Source: Platycnemis pennipes (Eukaryota > Arthropoda > Insecta > Odonata > Platycnemididae). From it: a stretch of 64,000 nucleotides of DNA. The stretch spans positions 109,575,544-109,639,543 of the forward strand of contig OW121852.1 in NCBI GenBank assembly GCA_933228895.1. The letters run 5' to 3'. This document shows positions 25,801 through 37,756 of the stretch, piece by piece. Each line of letters opens with the position of its first letter. The first letter of the stretch is position 1. The position numbers were made by a program, and so were the translations under genes. A model generated the notes under the pieces. The model did no database searches, was not told where the DNA came from, and saw only the letters and a list, made by a program, of their open reading frames with translations.

Positions 25801-27514
25801 TTCTCTGGGTATTAGACACGGGATGCGCACCTGTGGAATGGCAAAAACGCATTCAAGTCGAACTTTTCACGGAGATATTTATCCTGTTATTTTACTTAAA
25901 GCATACTCAATATCGTATAAAGTGATGACAAAACAAGAGGGACTAACGAAAAATTGGCTCAGTAAATCATTTTCGTGAACGGCTTCCGTGGCCGCAAAAT
26001 AGGTAGATTAAACATTTTGCAGGCCAAAACTCATCTCCAATTTTATCTATTTTCTTTCTTTCGACCCATCCCTTTCTCTTATTCCTCTTTTTCGTGACTG
26101 GTCGTCAACCACCCCCTGACCACACCCCTCAGCAGTCTTTGAGGGGAGGCGTATAGATATTTAGGTGTAGATCCCTCCGCCCTTACTAAAAATCGTTAAT
26201 GCAAAGGGTCTTCCCACAGAGGGTTTCCACAGAACTAGGCAAGTGGTACTAATTTTCATGGGGAGTTCACTGGATTGGAATGAACCGAAAGGAAAAGGTG
26301 AATACAATCAAATATTTACCGTCCAAACTGCATAGTTACTGGGTAGGTGATAAACTAAATACAAGAGTTTTTTATTATAACGTTAATGGCGTATATTTTT
26401 CATAGTTTATGCTCAGTAATATCAACTCAGGAGAAGTTTATCAATTTATCTGTCAAGGACTACTACTAGGACTGTCAAGGCAACGAATTCCATGCTATAA
26501 ATTAAAATTTATAATAATATTTTTCAGTGAATGTTTCCATCATCAGTATTATCTTCATGAATCAGAAATAGAATTGTCTTACCTAGACTATGTTCTAGAT
26601 TCTCATTCTTTTCTTCCTGTTTTAATTCTTCTTCTGAGTTTTATTATGTGTGTATTAGTTTATGACTTTAAGCAGGTTTTGCAATGACACTCTCATACAC
26701 ATCACTGGCGTAACCAGCCGCTTCTTTTTTCAGTGCCTTCTCCTCCATTATTTCTTATTTACTTCCAATCCAATCGTTAAATGTTCTCCTGCACGTTTGC
26801 CAAATGTTGTTTGAAGCAAATAATTCAGAATGATGTGTAGCAAGACCTTAGCGAAAATATTTTTTGTTCCCTCAACTCCACTCTTTGCTTCCTACCCTTG
26901 AATTTTCTTGACAATCCTGCTTCCCCAGAGGAGAATTCTAACGAAAATTAATTTTTCTCTTTCAAATTTATGGAAAATTAACTTGGATTCAGGCATCTTT
27001 ATCGTTTCTCTTCTCCAATTCCACGTAGATCACCAAATTTGTTTTATTTTTTTCTCGCATTTAATAGAATAATATTACTCCGTGATAAGGCAGCAATTTA
27101 TGCACTAATTCTGTGAAATACTATGAAATCTTTATAAGAATTCAAATAATTATGTCATATATTTAATTGAGATCACTTTATATATCTTTATATTATTTGC
27201 TATTGCTTTTAAATTATGCATACGCTATTATTACTGTCATGATATTGAAATGTTTTATACATGCCTACACTATGTGTTAGTCTTTTGTTTTGTAAGCTGT
27301 GAACTCCCCTGTAACCACTAACGGGCAGTACTGAATAAACGTTCATGAGAACACGGCAATTAATATTCGAAAATTACGTATTTGCCGTCAAGGAAAAAAA
27401 TCAATCCTTTTTGATTATGATGATTAGTATTAGAGATTAGTATTAGAGATGATAGCTATAGTTCTGACTACGCATTCCAATGAGTCGGGCTACCATTTCC
27501 GGTGGTAGCTATAT
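22806..27514. other. No gene recognised; possibly the start of the retroelement relic
   Basis: The first few hundred bases may be the upstream part of the relic that ends at 21834, but no clear motif remains. A GC-richer patch at about 25.3-25.64 kb carries a chance 117-codon + strand frame rich in S, P and L, with no domain and no good splice sites. The rest is AT-rich. Confidence 0.4.
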
Positions 27515-27805
27515 GTCGGCCCCGGTGGCGGCGTGGTTAAGTCCTCGCCTGCTAACCTGAAGGTCGCGGGTTCGAGTCCCGAGGCTGTGTGTGCTCGTCT
27601 GTTGTTACATTGTTAAAATACCCCGATGTAAAGGCCACATGTGCTGTTTTCGGCGGTAGTGGAAAATAAAAAAAAATGTTTTAATCGGTATATTGGTCCC
27701 CACTAAAGTTCTGTGTGGGCTCCGAGGGCAGTGCCCCGTCCGTCGGGGGAGACGTTATATCATGAACCCCTTGGCACTTTTAATTTAGAGTAGACTAATA
27801 CGCTG
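27515..27805 (+). mobile_element. tRNA-derived SINE, family B/C body
   Basis: The tRNA-like head starts GTCGGCCCCGGTGGCGGCGT, with a B-box GGGTTCGAGTCCC at about 27568-27580. The downstream body contains GTGCCCCGTCCGTCGGGGGA and CCCCTTGGCACTTTTAAT, the same core as the SINEs at 36.2 and 47.2 kb. This copy is in + orientation, while those two full copies are in - orientation. Confidence 0.75.
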
Positions 27806-29315
27806 GTTTCGTCCCACCTTTTCTCTCTGAAAAATTCTTAGCATATAATCTTAAAATAGAGTTAGTTTCCAAAGCTGGTAGTTGCCTTCCCTGGTTAACT
27901 GCTTCTGCCCTTAATTCTTTTTCGTTTCCTTCAATCCCGACTTTTTGTTACCTACTCCTATTGCTTCCAATAAATTGTACACATTCCGCAGTAAGCCATG
28001 AATATATTAGGTGCTTGAAGGTTACCTTTTATTCGCATGTATGATCTTCCTATTCTTTTGTTTGCTTTTTTTCCTCGATAGAGCGTATTGCTGGGATCAT
28101 TTGACAATTCCAAAGGTGCAAAAACGGTGGGATAAATGAGAAATTATTACCGTGCCTAGTATATGGACACTATTAGATAATACAATATGAATTATACGGC
28201 CTAGTATGATGTCCATCAATAAGTGGGAAAGGATGAATGTATTTAAAGCGCTAGGTCCCCACATTAACAAGACTATTTCAATGCAAATTACTTCCATAGT
28301 CCATGTCATAAGTCCATGGCAAATTCTAATCCCTTCTCAATGACTTTACGTCTGATCTCCTCAACTCCATGCGCAAGCCATGAGTTCATTACTAGTCAGT
28401 TCATCGAATTTACATATTACGAAAGGCTTAAGTAGACTGTCGGCAAGTGTAGGAGCTTGTAAATCATATGCAATGTTTATTCATATACATTCATGAATTT
28501 ATTATAAGTTAGCCTGATAATTATTTCAAAATACACTACTAGAAACAATAATTAAGATTTGTAGTTACGCCATAAATATGAATACATTTGTCTAATATTC
28601 AAATTATAATATGCGGTAGTATACTTACTAGAGTAGTAAACGATTACCTTGGTGTTTTTGAAGCATCCCCCTCATGAAGGGAACAGCTTGGTAGAACATT
28701 TTCATTTGTAAATCATGCTATCAAGCCATTTTTTAATTAATTAGCCTGATAATTATCAGTCAACCTATGAATTTTAGCCCTTTTAGAGAATCAAGCATGG
28801 TATTCAGGCCATGAAAGACGAATTAGCCGTGACATTTTTGCCTCGTATAATTTACGCTAGGCAAATTGTTAGACCCTTTATTCTTAGGAATACAGTTAGT
28901 CTCTTAATGAATGTCCAATTTAAAAGAAAGATGGAAAAACCTTGCAATATATCATCTAATATTTAAAGTATCCTCCTCTGATTATTTTTTGCATCTACTG
29001 TAACATTTATTGCTGTCACATAGTTATCAACTAGATCTTCATTGATGGTATTCCCCTAATATTATAAATTAAATTATAATAATAATAAAATTAAATATAA
29101 TAAATTACGCTTCAAATTCCAAATAACCTAAATAAAAGTATGATGCACGTATGTAAACACAATGTCCTTCGAAGTACCGATATACAAAGGAGGGTAATAA
29201 GGACCAAAGAGTTATATTGGAATTTGGTTTTTGGTGCTTCCCTTTTAGTGTGGAATACGCACCATGCAGCCTTGTTTATTCCTAAAAACACCACAACCTA
29301 AAACACAAATCCTAA
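27806..29315. other. No gene recognised
   Basis: AT-rich sequence with no supported exon, RNA gene or repeat. Confidence 0.45.
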
Positions 29316-29396
29316 AACGCCACAATTGACGTGGAACTTGAACCCACTACCTCGGAGAACCATACCGGTACGTTACCAACTGCTTTGGACGCTGTC
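29316..29396 (-). mobile_element. tRNA-derived SINE head
   Basis: Read on the - strand it gives AGCAGTTGGTAACGTACC (A-box region) followed by GTGGGTTCAAGTTCCAC (B-box with a short stem). The spacing is tRNA-like. The anticodon arm is poor, so this is more likely a SINE head or tRNA pseudogene than a working tRNA. Confidence 0.55.
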
Positions 29397-29927
29397 CAGA
29401 AAGTGAAAACTTATGTAATAATTTTGACGATTTTTTTTTCAAATTTCGGTTGGAAACGTATCGCATCCTGTAACACGGTGAGTCTAAGAAATGCATCGAG
29501 TGATTTTTTTCCACAGCAAAGTTAGATGACAAGAATTTCAGGCCGTTTGGTGTGTTTTAACCCAAGACTGCATCGTCCAAGGCTGTAAAAAGCCCGCTGT
29601 AAAAACTCGCGGCGTAACATCCACGTGAGGGTCCTTCCGGCGCGAGGCTATCCTAAAGGAAACTGCCGTCGTAAAATACTTCAGGTGAGGAGAGACAAAT
29701 GGTAGGGACGGGAGCGTAGGGTTCGGCTGAGGAACGTAATTGAGGGGCCCCTATTGGAACGAGCTCACTCTGTCTTTAGTGCCCGCCCTCCCGCGTTCGT
29801 CTTCTCGCCTTCGCTCGTCTTTGCTTCCCCAGCACCTCCTCCTTTCCAGCGTGGTGCATCTTCGACTGATCAACTTTTGTCCACTCTTTCGTCACAACTG
29901 TGAAAAGAGTCATAGTTGGGAAATTTA

Positions 29928-30080
29928 CCAAAAAAATATAACTAATTAAAGTTTAAGTTAATCTTTGTAAAAAGTAACTTGTTAAAGTTCAAAGTTACTT
30001 TTCTGAAAAAGTAACTGATTAAAGTTTAAGTTGAAAAGAGTAACTTTTACGTTAAAATTTACGTTAAAATTTACGTTTTT
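29928..30080. repeat. Cluster of AAAGTAACT / TTAAAGTT repeats
   Basis: Short units built from AAAGTAACT and ATTAAAGTTTAAGTT recur at least four times, followed by three units of ACGTTAAAATTT. The repeats are imperfect and include inverted forms. There is no coding content. This may be the sub-terminal repeat region of a DNA transposon, but no ends were found. Confidence 0.6.
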
Positions 30081-30503
30081 TCAGTTACTTTGACAAATTG
30101 GACGCTGTGGTGATAGAGGCCTTAATGTTTTTTTTTTGTTTTTACAAACACTGAAAACTGTCATTGTGGTTTCTTCCATCCGTATCCATATGTTTAAAAA
30201 TATTTGAAGCTGAGATTTTCGTTGCAATTCCATTTAGTGTCCTAAGTGTTGTTGGTCACTTTTCCTAGTTTCTGCTGAAAGGATTAGGCAATTTTGCTGA
30301 GGTGGAGCTCGAATTCCGGGATTTTTAAGTTGTCATGAGTGTAAGAACACCTGACGAACCATGGTGTCTGTAATTTGCCGCAAAAGATTGTTATGAGCGG
30401 TAGAAAGCACTTTAAGGTGGTTTTTTGATATCGATCCCCATATTGCGATGTGAAGTATCCCTTCACAATCGCTAAATTGCATTGGAATCGGCTTAGTTAT
30501 AAA

Positions 30504-30724
30504 GAACTTGTTAAGAAAAATAACTTTGCACAATTCCACAATTTTTATTTATATTACCTATCGATGTTGACGTCTGAGCGTCATTGTCAAGGTATACATG
30601 CCTGTATATCTTGACCATGTATACATGCATTTATACCTTGACAATGACGCTCAGACGTCTAAATTGATAGGTAAAATAAATTTAAATTGTGAAATTGTAC
30701 ACAGTTATTTTTCTTAACATGTTC
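30504..30724. mobile_element. Hairpin element, second copy of the family
   Basis: A 221-bp inverted repeat runs from GAACTTGTTAAGAAAAATAA to its near-complement ending at 30724. The inner arms are almost perfect around GACGTCTGAGCGTCATTGTC. The sequence after the right arm, AAGTTCCACCAAGTATCGCC (30733-30752), aligns with the tails of the hairpins at 21.8 and 37.5 kb, which places all three in one family. No coding capacity. No convincing target duplication was found here. Confidence 0.75.
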
Positions 30725-30784
30725 AGTGCAACTAAGTTCCACCAAGTATCGCCTACTTCCATCGACATAATTAGCTACATAAAG

Positions 30785-31420
30785 TTACAGTAGACTTCCA
30801 TTGTGACCTTCGCCGAAGACAGAATTCCAATGTCCAAAAATAATTAGGTTTTCTTCTCCTCTTATCTGTTTTATAACGTCCGTGGTATATTTGTAGATGC
30901 TCTCCACTTCTTCATCTTCGTAGTCGGTCCTGAGCAAGTAAACCTGCACCATAACGGTTTTTACAGTTTTGGTCTTGATCTTCAGCATAATTATTTTATC
31001 ATTGTGATGCAGGAAGGAATTTTCATTTTCTACTCACCACAAGCATTCCGGTGAACTTTCTGTGAATTATCCCTACCCTAGCTTTATCATTTAATGATCA
31101 TCACCATCATCATCATCATTACCATCATAGGTCAACAATCCTAGGACTGGTTTGATGCAGCCCTACACTCGATTCTTCTAACGGCCAACCTCTTCATATT
31201 GACATAACTCCTCTCTTTTACATCCTTCACTACCTGTTCCACATATCTCATATTTAATGATCCCGATTGTATAATCCTGTAGCTTACACTCTAACAGTAT
31301 CCTTCTTCGGGCCACTTCATTTCGATGATTTCTAATACGTCGAGATCCTTTCCTCGTATTTCCGCTTCCAGGTTCCCCAGATTTCCGTAGGTCCGAATCG
31401 ATCTCACATTCCATGTCCGT
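30785..31420 (-). pseudogene. Non-LTR retrotransposon relic: endonuclease fragment and 3' end
   Basis: The - strand frame at 30785-30988 encodes part of an APE-type endonuclease: VQVYLLRTDYEDEEVESIY, then LIIFGHWNSVFGEG, where the catalytic block is normally GDWN. The D of that block is H here, so it is inactive. At 31127-31260 the 3' end of the RTE-like element is found (GGTCAACAATCCTAGGACTG, same as at 45.5 kb). The order is scrambled and the copy is dead. A CAT/ATC microsatellite at 31086-31125 adjoins it. Confidence 0.65.
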
Positions 31421-34400
31421 ACCCTAAAATGTTTATCACACCTGACTGATTAACTCTCTCGGGTAGTCCCCACCCAAAGATCAGAATGGGGAACTATATT
31501 ACCTCCAGAATATTTTATTCAAGAGGGTTCCAATAGGTAATGATAAAAATAAGAGTGGAGTTACCGTGACTCCTAGGGATAATAATGTGATGGTTTCTTC
31601 TTTCCGTACACGTATGTAATTGTTATTACACCTGCAATTAAATGAGTGTCACTTTACCGACCAATGTTGTCTCTACCTTCACTCATGTGAAGAAAATCTG
31701 TATCTCCAGATGATGGGATGCATAATTCTTGGTGGCCTCCCGTCGCCCAGTTACGGCATTTTCACAAGTTACTGTATAATTTGAAAGGTCTACTTCAACT
31801 AGGAATTGACCACCTCGGAATGCCTTAACTTTTTGTACATGACTGCTTTTTTCACGAGTAAATTCGCTTATCTCGCAGGTAAGCTCTATTTCTAGGTGTC
31901 GACCCACCATCCGCAACCCGGTGGACTCACTCGCTGACTTTAAGCTCATCCGCGAGGTATACCGGGTGGGAACAAATTATGTGCATCTCCGAATTTGGTT
32001 CTCAGTCATTAGAAGTAAAGTACTCCCACCATTCATAAGTTATTGAATAAGATCTGAGGAAGATGAATGTATTAACTTTAAAAAAACTATGGCATTCTTC
32101 CGTAGACTCCACTTTTCCTTAAATTTTTAACAGAAAGACTCTGAGCTAATATATGCATACAAGTGCTTATAGAAAACATTGGGGCACTAAGATAATATTT
32201 CATTGCAGGGGAGTGCAGTTTCATAAAATAATAAAGTTCTTTTTCGAAATGCTCTTTTAACATGAATGAATTGACGGTATTATTGATTTTCGTATATACA
32301 TTTATATTCATCAGGAAATTTTAAAGAAATTAAATTAAGTTCTTTTTACTGGTTCTTTAGGTGCACTTAGAACTTCTTTATATTTATAAAACGTATCGTA
32401 ACGTAACTTAAGTTTTGCTACAGTCCATGATAATGATTACCATGTAATTAAAGTAAATTCTAAAAATACCACTCCTTGGTGGTATTTCTTATACCCGATG
32501 TGTGAGAAATTCTGACTTAACTCTAAAAGTCATTCGGTATCCCTACCATTTCACTTCGCGGATTCCGAATTGTATTGAACGCTAACATAATTTTAACGAA
32601 ATTCGATTGTTTCCTCCACCAAACCCCGATAGGGCTTTAATTTTTTGGACGTTATTTAGTAGGGCGTTGTTTTTATTTAAATTTATCAATAGCCTCGTAT
32701 CTCCTGTTTGGGTTTTCCCGATGGATTTTAACAAGGTTTCTTTTGAGAGATGAATTATTTTATCGGTTTTTTATCCTGAAAATTGGAAAACTATAGAGAT
32801 AATCAAAATTTTGGCCTACCATGTTATTCTCGCCTCCGAAATGGTTTCACCTGTGCGCCATCGAATGAATGAATGCCTGTTGATCCTTGGAAAGGAGGCG
32901 ATTTAGAACTGAAACCAGACGCCAAACCTTTTCATGGAATGCGTGTTTTATTGTGATGCCCTCTACGACCGTCCGTTTGTCTTCTGAGGCTCTCTCTTTC
33001 CCTTGGAATTAAAGGACCTTGAGTCCATTGTGCTCTGTTTGATCAATCTGAAATGAGTTCAAAAGCCAAACGTCAGACGTTCCAGGTGGTAATATTCTGT
33101 CCACTTCTGAACGCGATGAAGCGCGAGTATTTTCCAAGGACGATACATAAAGTTGCCTGGTTAATGATACCTCATGACAGATATCGATCCGCCATAGTAG
33201 GAGCATTAATAAAATGGTTCCACGGTGAAAGGAGGAATTGTATCGCGTAATCACGTAGTTCAAGAGCCAGCTACTCTCTCATGCCGCTAAGTCGTTCCCG
33301 AATTTCATTTCCGCATCGAAGCCAGAATTCACCTCAGCAATCTCTCCAATACACCTCCTTCAAGAACTCTACCATCCCTCCTCGCTTTACGTCCCCTTCC
33401 CTCTGCCATTTTTTCCTCATTTTCCTTCCCCGTGTATCTGAATGAAGATATTCAGAAGTCGATTCCATGGCGAAGTCGACGGCATTAATGTTTGAGGCCT
33501 TCAAAGGGCGCCTTTGCCATTCATGGCGTTGCCATGCGAAACGATCTCCTCTCCCTTCTATCCCAGGCGGTCCTCTTCCATCTGCCTTCACTATCTCTCT
33601 TTGCTCTGCCGTATGATTACGTGCCCAGGAAACCAATCACATGCGTCCCATTGTCTATTATTTCCGATTCATCTCCTATTGACTTGCGCGAACGGTTCAA
33701 ATTATCCTTCAAGCGAATGTCATCGTTAGGGTAGCCTCGTTGACGTGGCATCCTCTCCTATCCTACTAATATATATGTTTAGCTCTCGTGAAATGCTTCA
33801 TTACAGCGGCGTTTCGAACTTGATACCGAATATTAGATGAGTGCATGTTTTTCTTAATTACCAGTAAAAATATTCGCTCAGCGAAACTTATGATCGTACT
33901 TGAATTATTAGGTTCAATTTATTTATTCCAAGTGTAAAAAAAGATATTTCCAGTTCCAAAATGCCTAAATCTATGAAGTACCCGAGACATTTACTCAGAT
34001 AATAAGCCAGGAATAAATCAAATCTTACTTCAAAGATATTTCCAGCCTGCGGGAAAATCTGTTTTCGAAAGGGACTCTCAGTTTATGTGGTTGTACGGGA
34101 AAAATGAATTTCTCTGGAAAATCCAATGAGTTAAAGTTTGAACCACTGTCTTGCATCAATAAATAAGCCTTTGTTTGATTTCCACGATTGATACGGTGAC
34201 TCTAAAGGGGATAGAGTATCCCACAGTAGACCTTCTGCATCAAGGCTTCTGGAGCCTATTACAAAAGCTTGAATTGGCCTCATTGTACACGAAATACTGT
34301 ACTGATTGGCGGAACTCTCAGAAAAAAAACAAAGGATATTTCTAATGAAGGACCATTCCACCCTCAATAAATTTCTACGAAATTTTGGCTTATTTCTTGA

Positions 34401-35531
34401 TGATTGGAAATTTTCTCTCTAAATGGAGGAAGTAGAAATGAAAATTTTATTTTTCCCAAATGGATTGATAGTTTATTTGGAACCTGCTTCGTCTTCACTT
34501 CCAAGTATAGAAATGTCATGATTAATTTTGCTTCAAATATAATTTTATTCTAAATAAAAATTATATTTTGGCCTTTCCTTAATCATTTTCCTTACCAAAT
34601 AAAACAAAAACTCTGCACTTAAAAGGTAATAAATGGCAAAAAAAATCACCGAGCACTCCATGCAAATTATCCATGCATTAACTTATTATCATTTTCAACT
34701 GTTATTTATGATAATCTACTTCATAAAAGATAATTGAGTGATTCCAATTACATTAAAAATAAATAAAATACCGATTTTTGACATGTATATTAAAGAACAT
34801 TGCATAAGAGAAAATGACCTAGCACTTTCTAATGCTTAAGAACTAAGCTAGCTCACTAATAATTAATCTTGTACCTATCACTTCTGACTTCATTACAATA
34901 GATTTAAACTAATGCAATTATTAATACAGATACGATTGCAATACGTTTTCTTAAAGGTTTATTCATTTTAAAGTATAATTCATTATTTTACCCTAGGAAA
35001 CATTTCTTAGGTCGATCAAGCCTTTTTTCAGTGCCTTTTATTTTTTATTTGATATTATGCCAGGATTGTTTCTAAAAGTTACAAAGAAAAGCTCGAGGCC
35101 TGATCATTTCCATAGGCCTTTTTCCTATACTTAAGGATTTACAGTTTCACAAAATATCAGTCAGTATTTTATCTCAGGCCAAACACACATTTTGTAAATT
35201 ATTCAGTTTTAATTTGAATAGCAAAATAATCTGAGTATAATAAAATATTGTTTTTCTTTCTAAGGATTTTCATTCATAATGAATACTACGCTGTTAATTT
35301 GAGTCGCCAATTATAATGAAAGACTAATCTGTGCAATGCGTTTTGACAATCTTATTAATTTATTCATCGTCACAATTAAAATTATATTCCCTCTTGAGTG
35401 AGGCTTCTCCATCTCTATTGGTTCGCTTTTGATATTTGATAATATCTTTTGCCCAGAATTAAAGAATATGAATTTCTGCTCCTCCCAGTCTTTCTTTTCG
35501 ATTCTCATGCTTTTTAATGTTTTCCTTTCAG
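31421..35531. other. No gene recognised; upstream of the first recognised coding exon
   Basis: AT-rich with a moderately GC-rich patch at 33.0-33.75 kb that produces overlapping chance frames on both strands. A small perfect hairpin AAATACCAC/GTGGTATTT lies at about 32.46-32.49 kb. The exon at 35532 starts in phase 1, so an upstream coding or start-carrying exon must exist, but I could not identify it. Confidence 0.4.
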
Positions 35532-35637
35532 TGACTAAATTATCTCCGACAAGGCAGCCTGCTTCCGGGGAATCCGCTGGCACTGGGACCACTGAGCAAG
35601 AAGAGAACAGCACAGAAAAGAAACAGACACCGGCGAA
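35532..35637 (+). CDS. Active-zone scaffold (Fife/Rim-like), internal exon a
   Basis: The first of five coding exons recognised here for a Piccolo/RIM-type presynaptic protein. It lies between a good acceptor (TTTCCTTTCAG) and donor (AA/GTGAGT). It begins with the last two bases of a split codon and ends with two bases (AA) that join the first G of the next exon to give lysine. It encodes a polar, probably disordered segment rich in S, T, E and K, starting TKLSPTRQP and ending EKKQTPAK, just before the zinc finger. The support is splice-site quality plus exact phase continuity, since it contains no domain of its own. It could be an alternative exon. The upstream partner was not found. Confidence 0.7.
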
Positions 35638-35824
35638 GTGAGTGATAACTTCATTAATCCCTCACCTTTTGATACTGATCATTTAATTCGTTTTTATTTT
35701 TTCTTTTATTTAACTATACCATCATATAACAGGTTAGCGGTTTGTTTAGTAGCTTTTCATGTCGAGGGATTGAATACCAAAAGTGCTTATCCTTATTCTT
35801 TAGAATAACGGACTCTATTTCAGT

Positions 35825-35890
35825 TCCGCGCGGAAAGCACTTCAGTACCTCGTCCGCAGGATGAAACCGCGGGGTTCTTGGAGCCATTTG
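35825..35890 (+). mobile_element. SINE body fragment
   Basis: It contains CAGTACCTCGTCCGCAGGAT and GCGGGGTTCTTGGAGCC, a diverged copy of the SINE core shared with 27.7, 36.3, 47.3 and 47.8 kb. No tRNA head is left. Confidence 0.55.
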
Positions 35891-36224
35891 CTAATATAAG
35901 ACTAATAAGACTTCATTTTTTGACACCATATATACGCCCGTACCCACGCTTTCATATAAATGGTTTAGTTTTAAGATATACTCTAGAGTACAAAGGGTTT
36001 CTAAAGTCCACTATCTTCAATACCGATGAAATGATTTCGTTTTCGTTAATTTCCTGTTTCAATTCCGGGAGATAAAAATAAAATATTAAAATAAACCCTA
36101 GATAGGTTGCTTGTAAGATGAAAGTTACTTGCAAAATTCAAATCATACGAGCCGGAGGCTCACATTTCATCTATGGTTTCATGCTGTCCCCGCGCTAAAG
36201 GCGCTTTAGTCCGGAAGGAGTGGT

Positions 36225-36485
36225 TCAAGGATGGAAATGGAAAGGTTAGGAGGAATCGTGAAGAGATACCCAGCTTCGGCATTAGCCTGCTCTTAACTAA
36301 AGGCGCCAAGGGGACCACAGATTAACGTCCCATCCGGCGGACAGAGTGCTGCACTCGAAGTAGAGTCTACACAGCACTCAAGTAGGTACTCTTCATTTGA
36401 AAAATATGCTCCTGAGATTTGAACCTGGGCTGTAGAGATGGGAGACCAGCCCTCCAACCGCTGCACTAAATTGACCACCAAGACT
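36225..36485 (-). mobile_element. tRNA-derived SINE, full-length-like copy
   Basis: The head on the - strand reads TTTAGTGCAGCGGTTGGAGG with a B-box AGGTTCAAATCTC (complement at about 36416-36428). The body carries the complement of CGCCAAGGGGACC and CGTCCCATCCGGCGGACAGA, matching the copy at 47.15-47.48 kb. It lies in the first long intron of the host gene, antisense to it. Confidence 0.75.
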
Positions 36486-37540
36486 GACACTGCAAACATG
36501 TTTCTATCTCCTTGCTGCATCAGTAGAACAGACAGAAGTTGTAAATTATATAGTTGTACATAAACTGCCGGACCAAGCTATGCAAGACAAGGGAGGGAAA
36601 GGTTGAGAGAGGGGAAGGGGGAGGGGGGAAGGGAAGGGTTGGAGAGAACAAGGATTGGGAATTGAGAGGAGGGTGAAAGGTGGTGGGTGTTAATGGGTAA
36701 AACCATGCATGATGGCGATGGCGATGGCGTTTATCATGAACGATACGTCTCTGCAGATCAAATCAATTTCTAAAAAAACAAACCAAACTTCATAATTATA
36801 TTCACTGTTCAATGTCTTTCTTTTTTCAGCAAAAAATTGTATTTCACCGAAAGTTATTTTCAAGGCTGTTGTCCCCTGTCACACACCATTGTAGCAGCTT
36901 GCGGGGTGAAATGTAGATGCATTTGTGTTCATTAAATACGAATTTTCATTTTTCATATCGTAAGGCTTTGTTCTATCTGCAATCAAAATATGTTAATCAA
37001 TAATTATTGTATACCTTTATTCTTCGATCAGTGAGATATAACCTGGTCCTTTTTACTTTTTCGGTGACTGCGTTTAGCATTCTATGCTCAAAAAATGTGT
37101 GAAAAAGATTCCACAACATTGCTGGATTTTCCGTTCTCTTTCAAATCACTTTCAAGTCAACCGGTATTGTCAACTCCATGTCAACTGCCGCCAATTTAGC
37201 CATCATTTGCAGAAACCTAACTCCAGTTTTTGCCAATTTGAATTGTTTTTACATGGTTGTTTTCTATCCTGTTTCCGCACTAATACGCGTGGGTGTTTTC
37301 AAGTCAGTTTCAGACCGGGAGGAAAGGTACAAGAATGGGAATGGAAGGGAAATGATCTTGAAATGTTATTGCTGACAATAAAGAGGCCCCTATAAATTAC
37401 ATCTTGATTTTCGAATCGTATATCCGTTGATATTTTTTATTTTGAAGATGTCCTTTAGGAGCTTAATGACTATCAGTATAATATTTTTATAACTATTAAC
37501 ATTTACGTACATGTATATTTTTAACGTACCTATCTCTATT

Positions 37541-37756
37541 TTATTATAAAGACATTGCAATTTTCCACAGTATAAAAATTTATTTCGACTAGTTTCGGTG
37601 ATACTACATTATTCTCAAGTCAAGTTTACTTTATAATGATGTAGTATCATCGAAGCTAGTCGAAATAAATTTTTATATCGTGGAAAATTGCAATATCTTT
37701 CTATTAATATGGAACGTTTCCACCACATCACACCTGAATCTGGTTTGTTTGTACTG
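37541..37756. mobile_element. Hairpin element, third copy of the family
   Basis: The arms are inverted repeats of about 60 bp. The left includes ATTGCAATTTTCCACAGTAT and the right ends with its near-complement; the centre holds CTCAAGTCAAG. After the right arm comes TATTAATATGGAACGTTTCC and CACCTGAA, aligning with the tail of the 21.8 kb copy. A 9-bp direct repeat ATCTCTATT flanks it (37532-37540 and 37757-37765). The complement reads CTTGAGAATAATG ... CACCGAAACTAGTCG, the same core pattern as the first copy. Confidence 0.75.

Noticed and set aside
27515..27590. Functional tRNA gene
   Set aside because: The B-box is good, but the head continues into a SINE body found elsewhere in the window.
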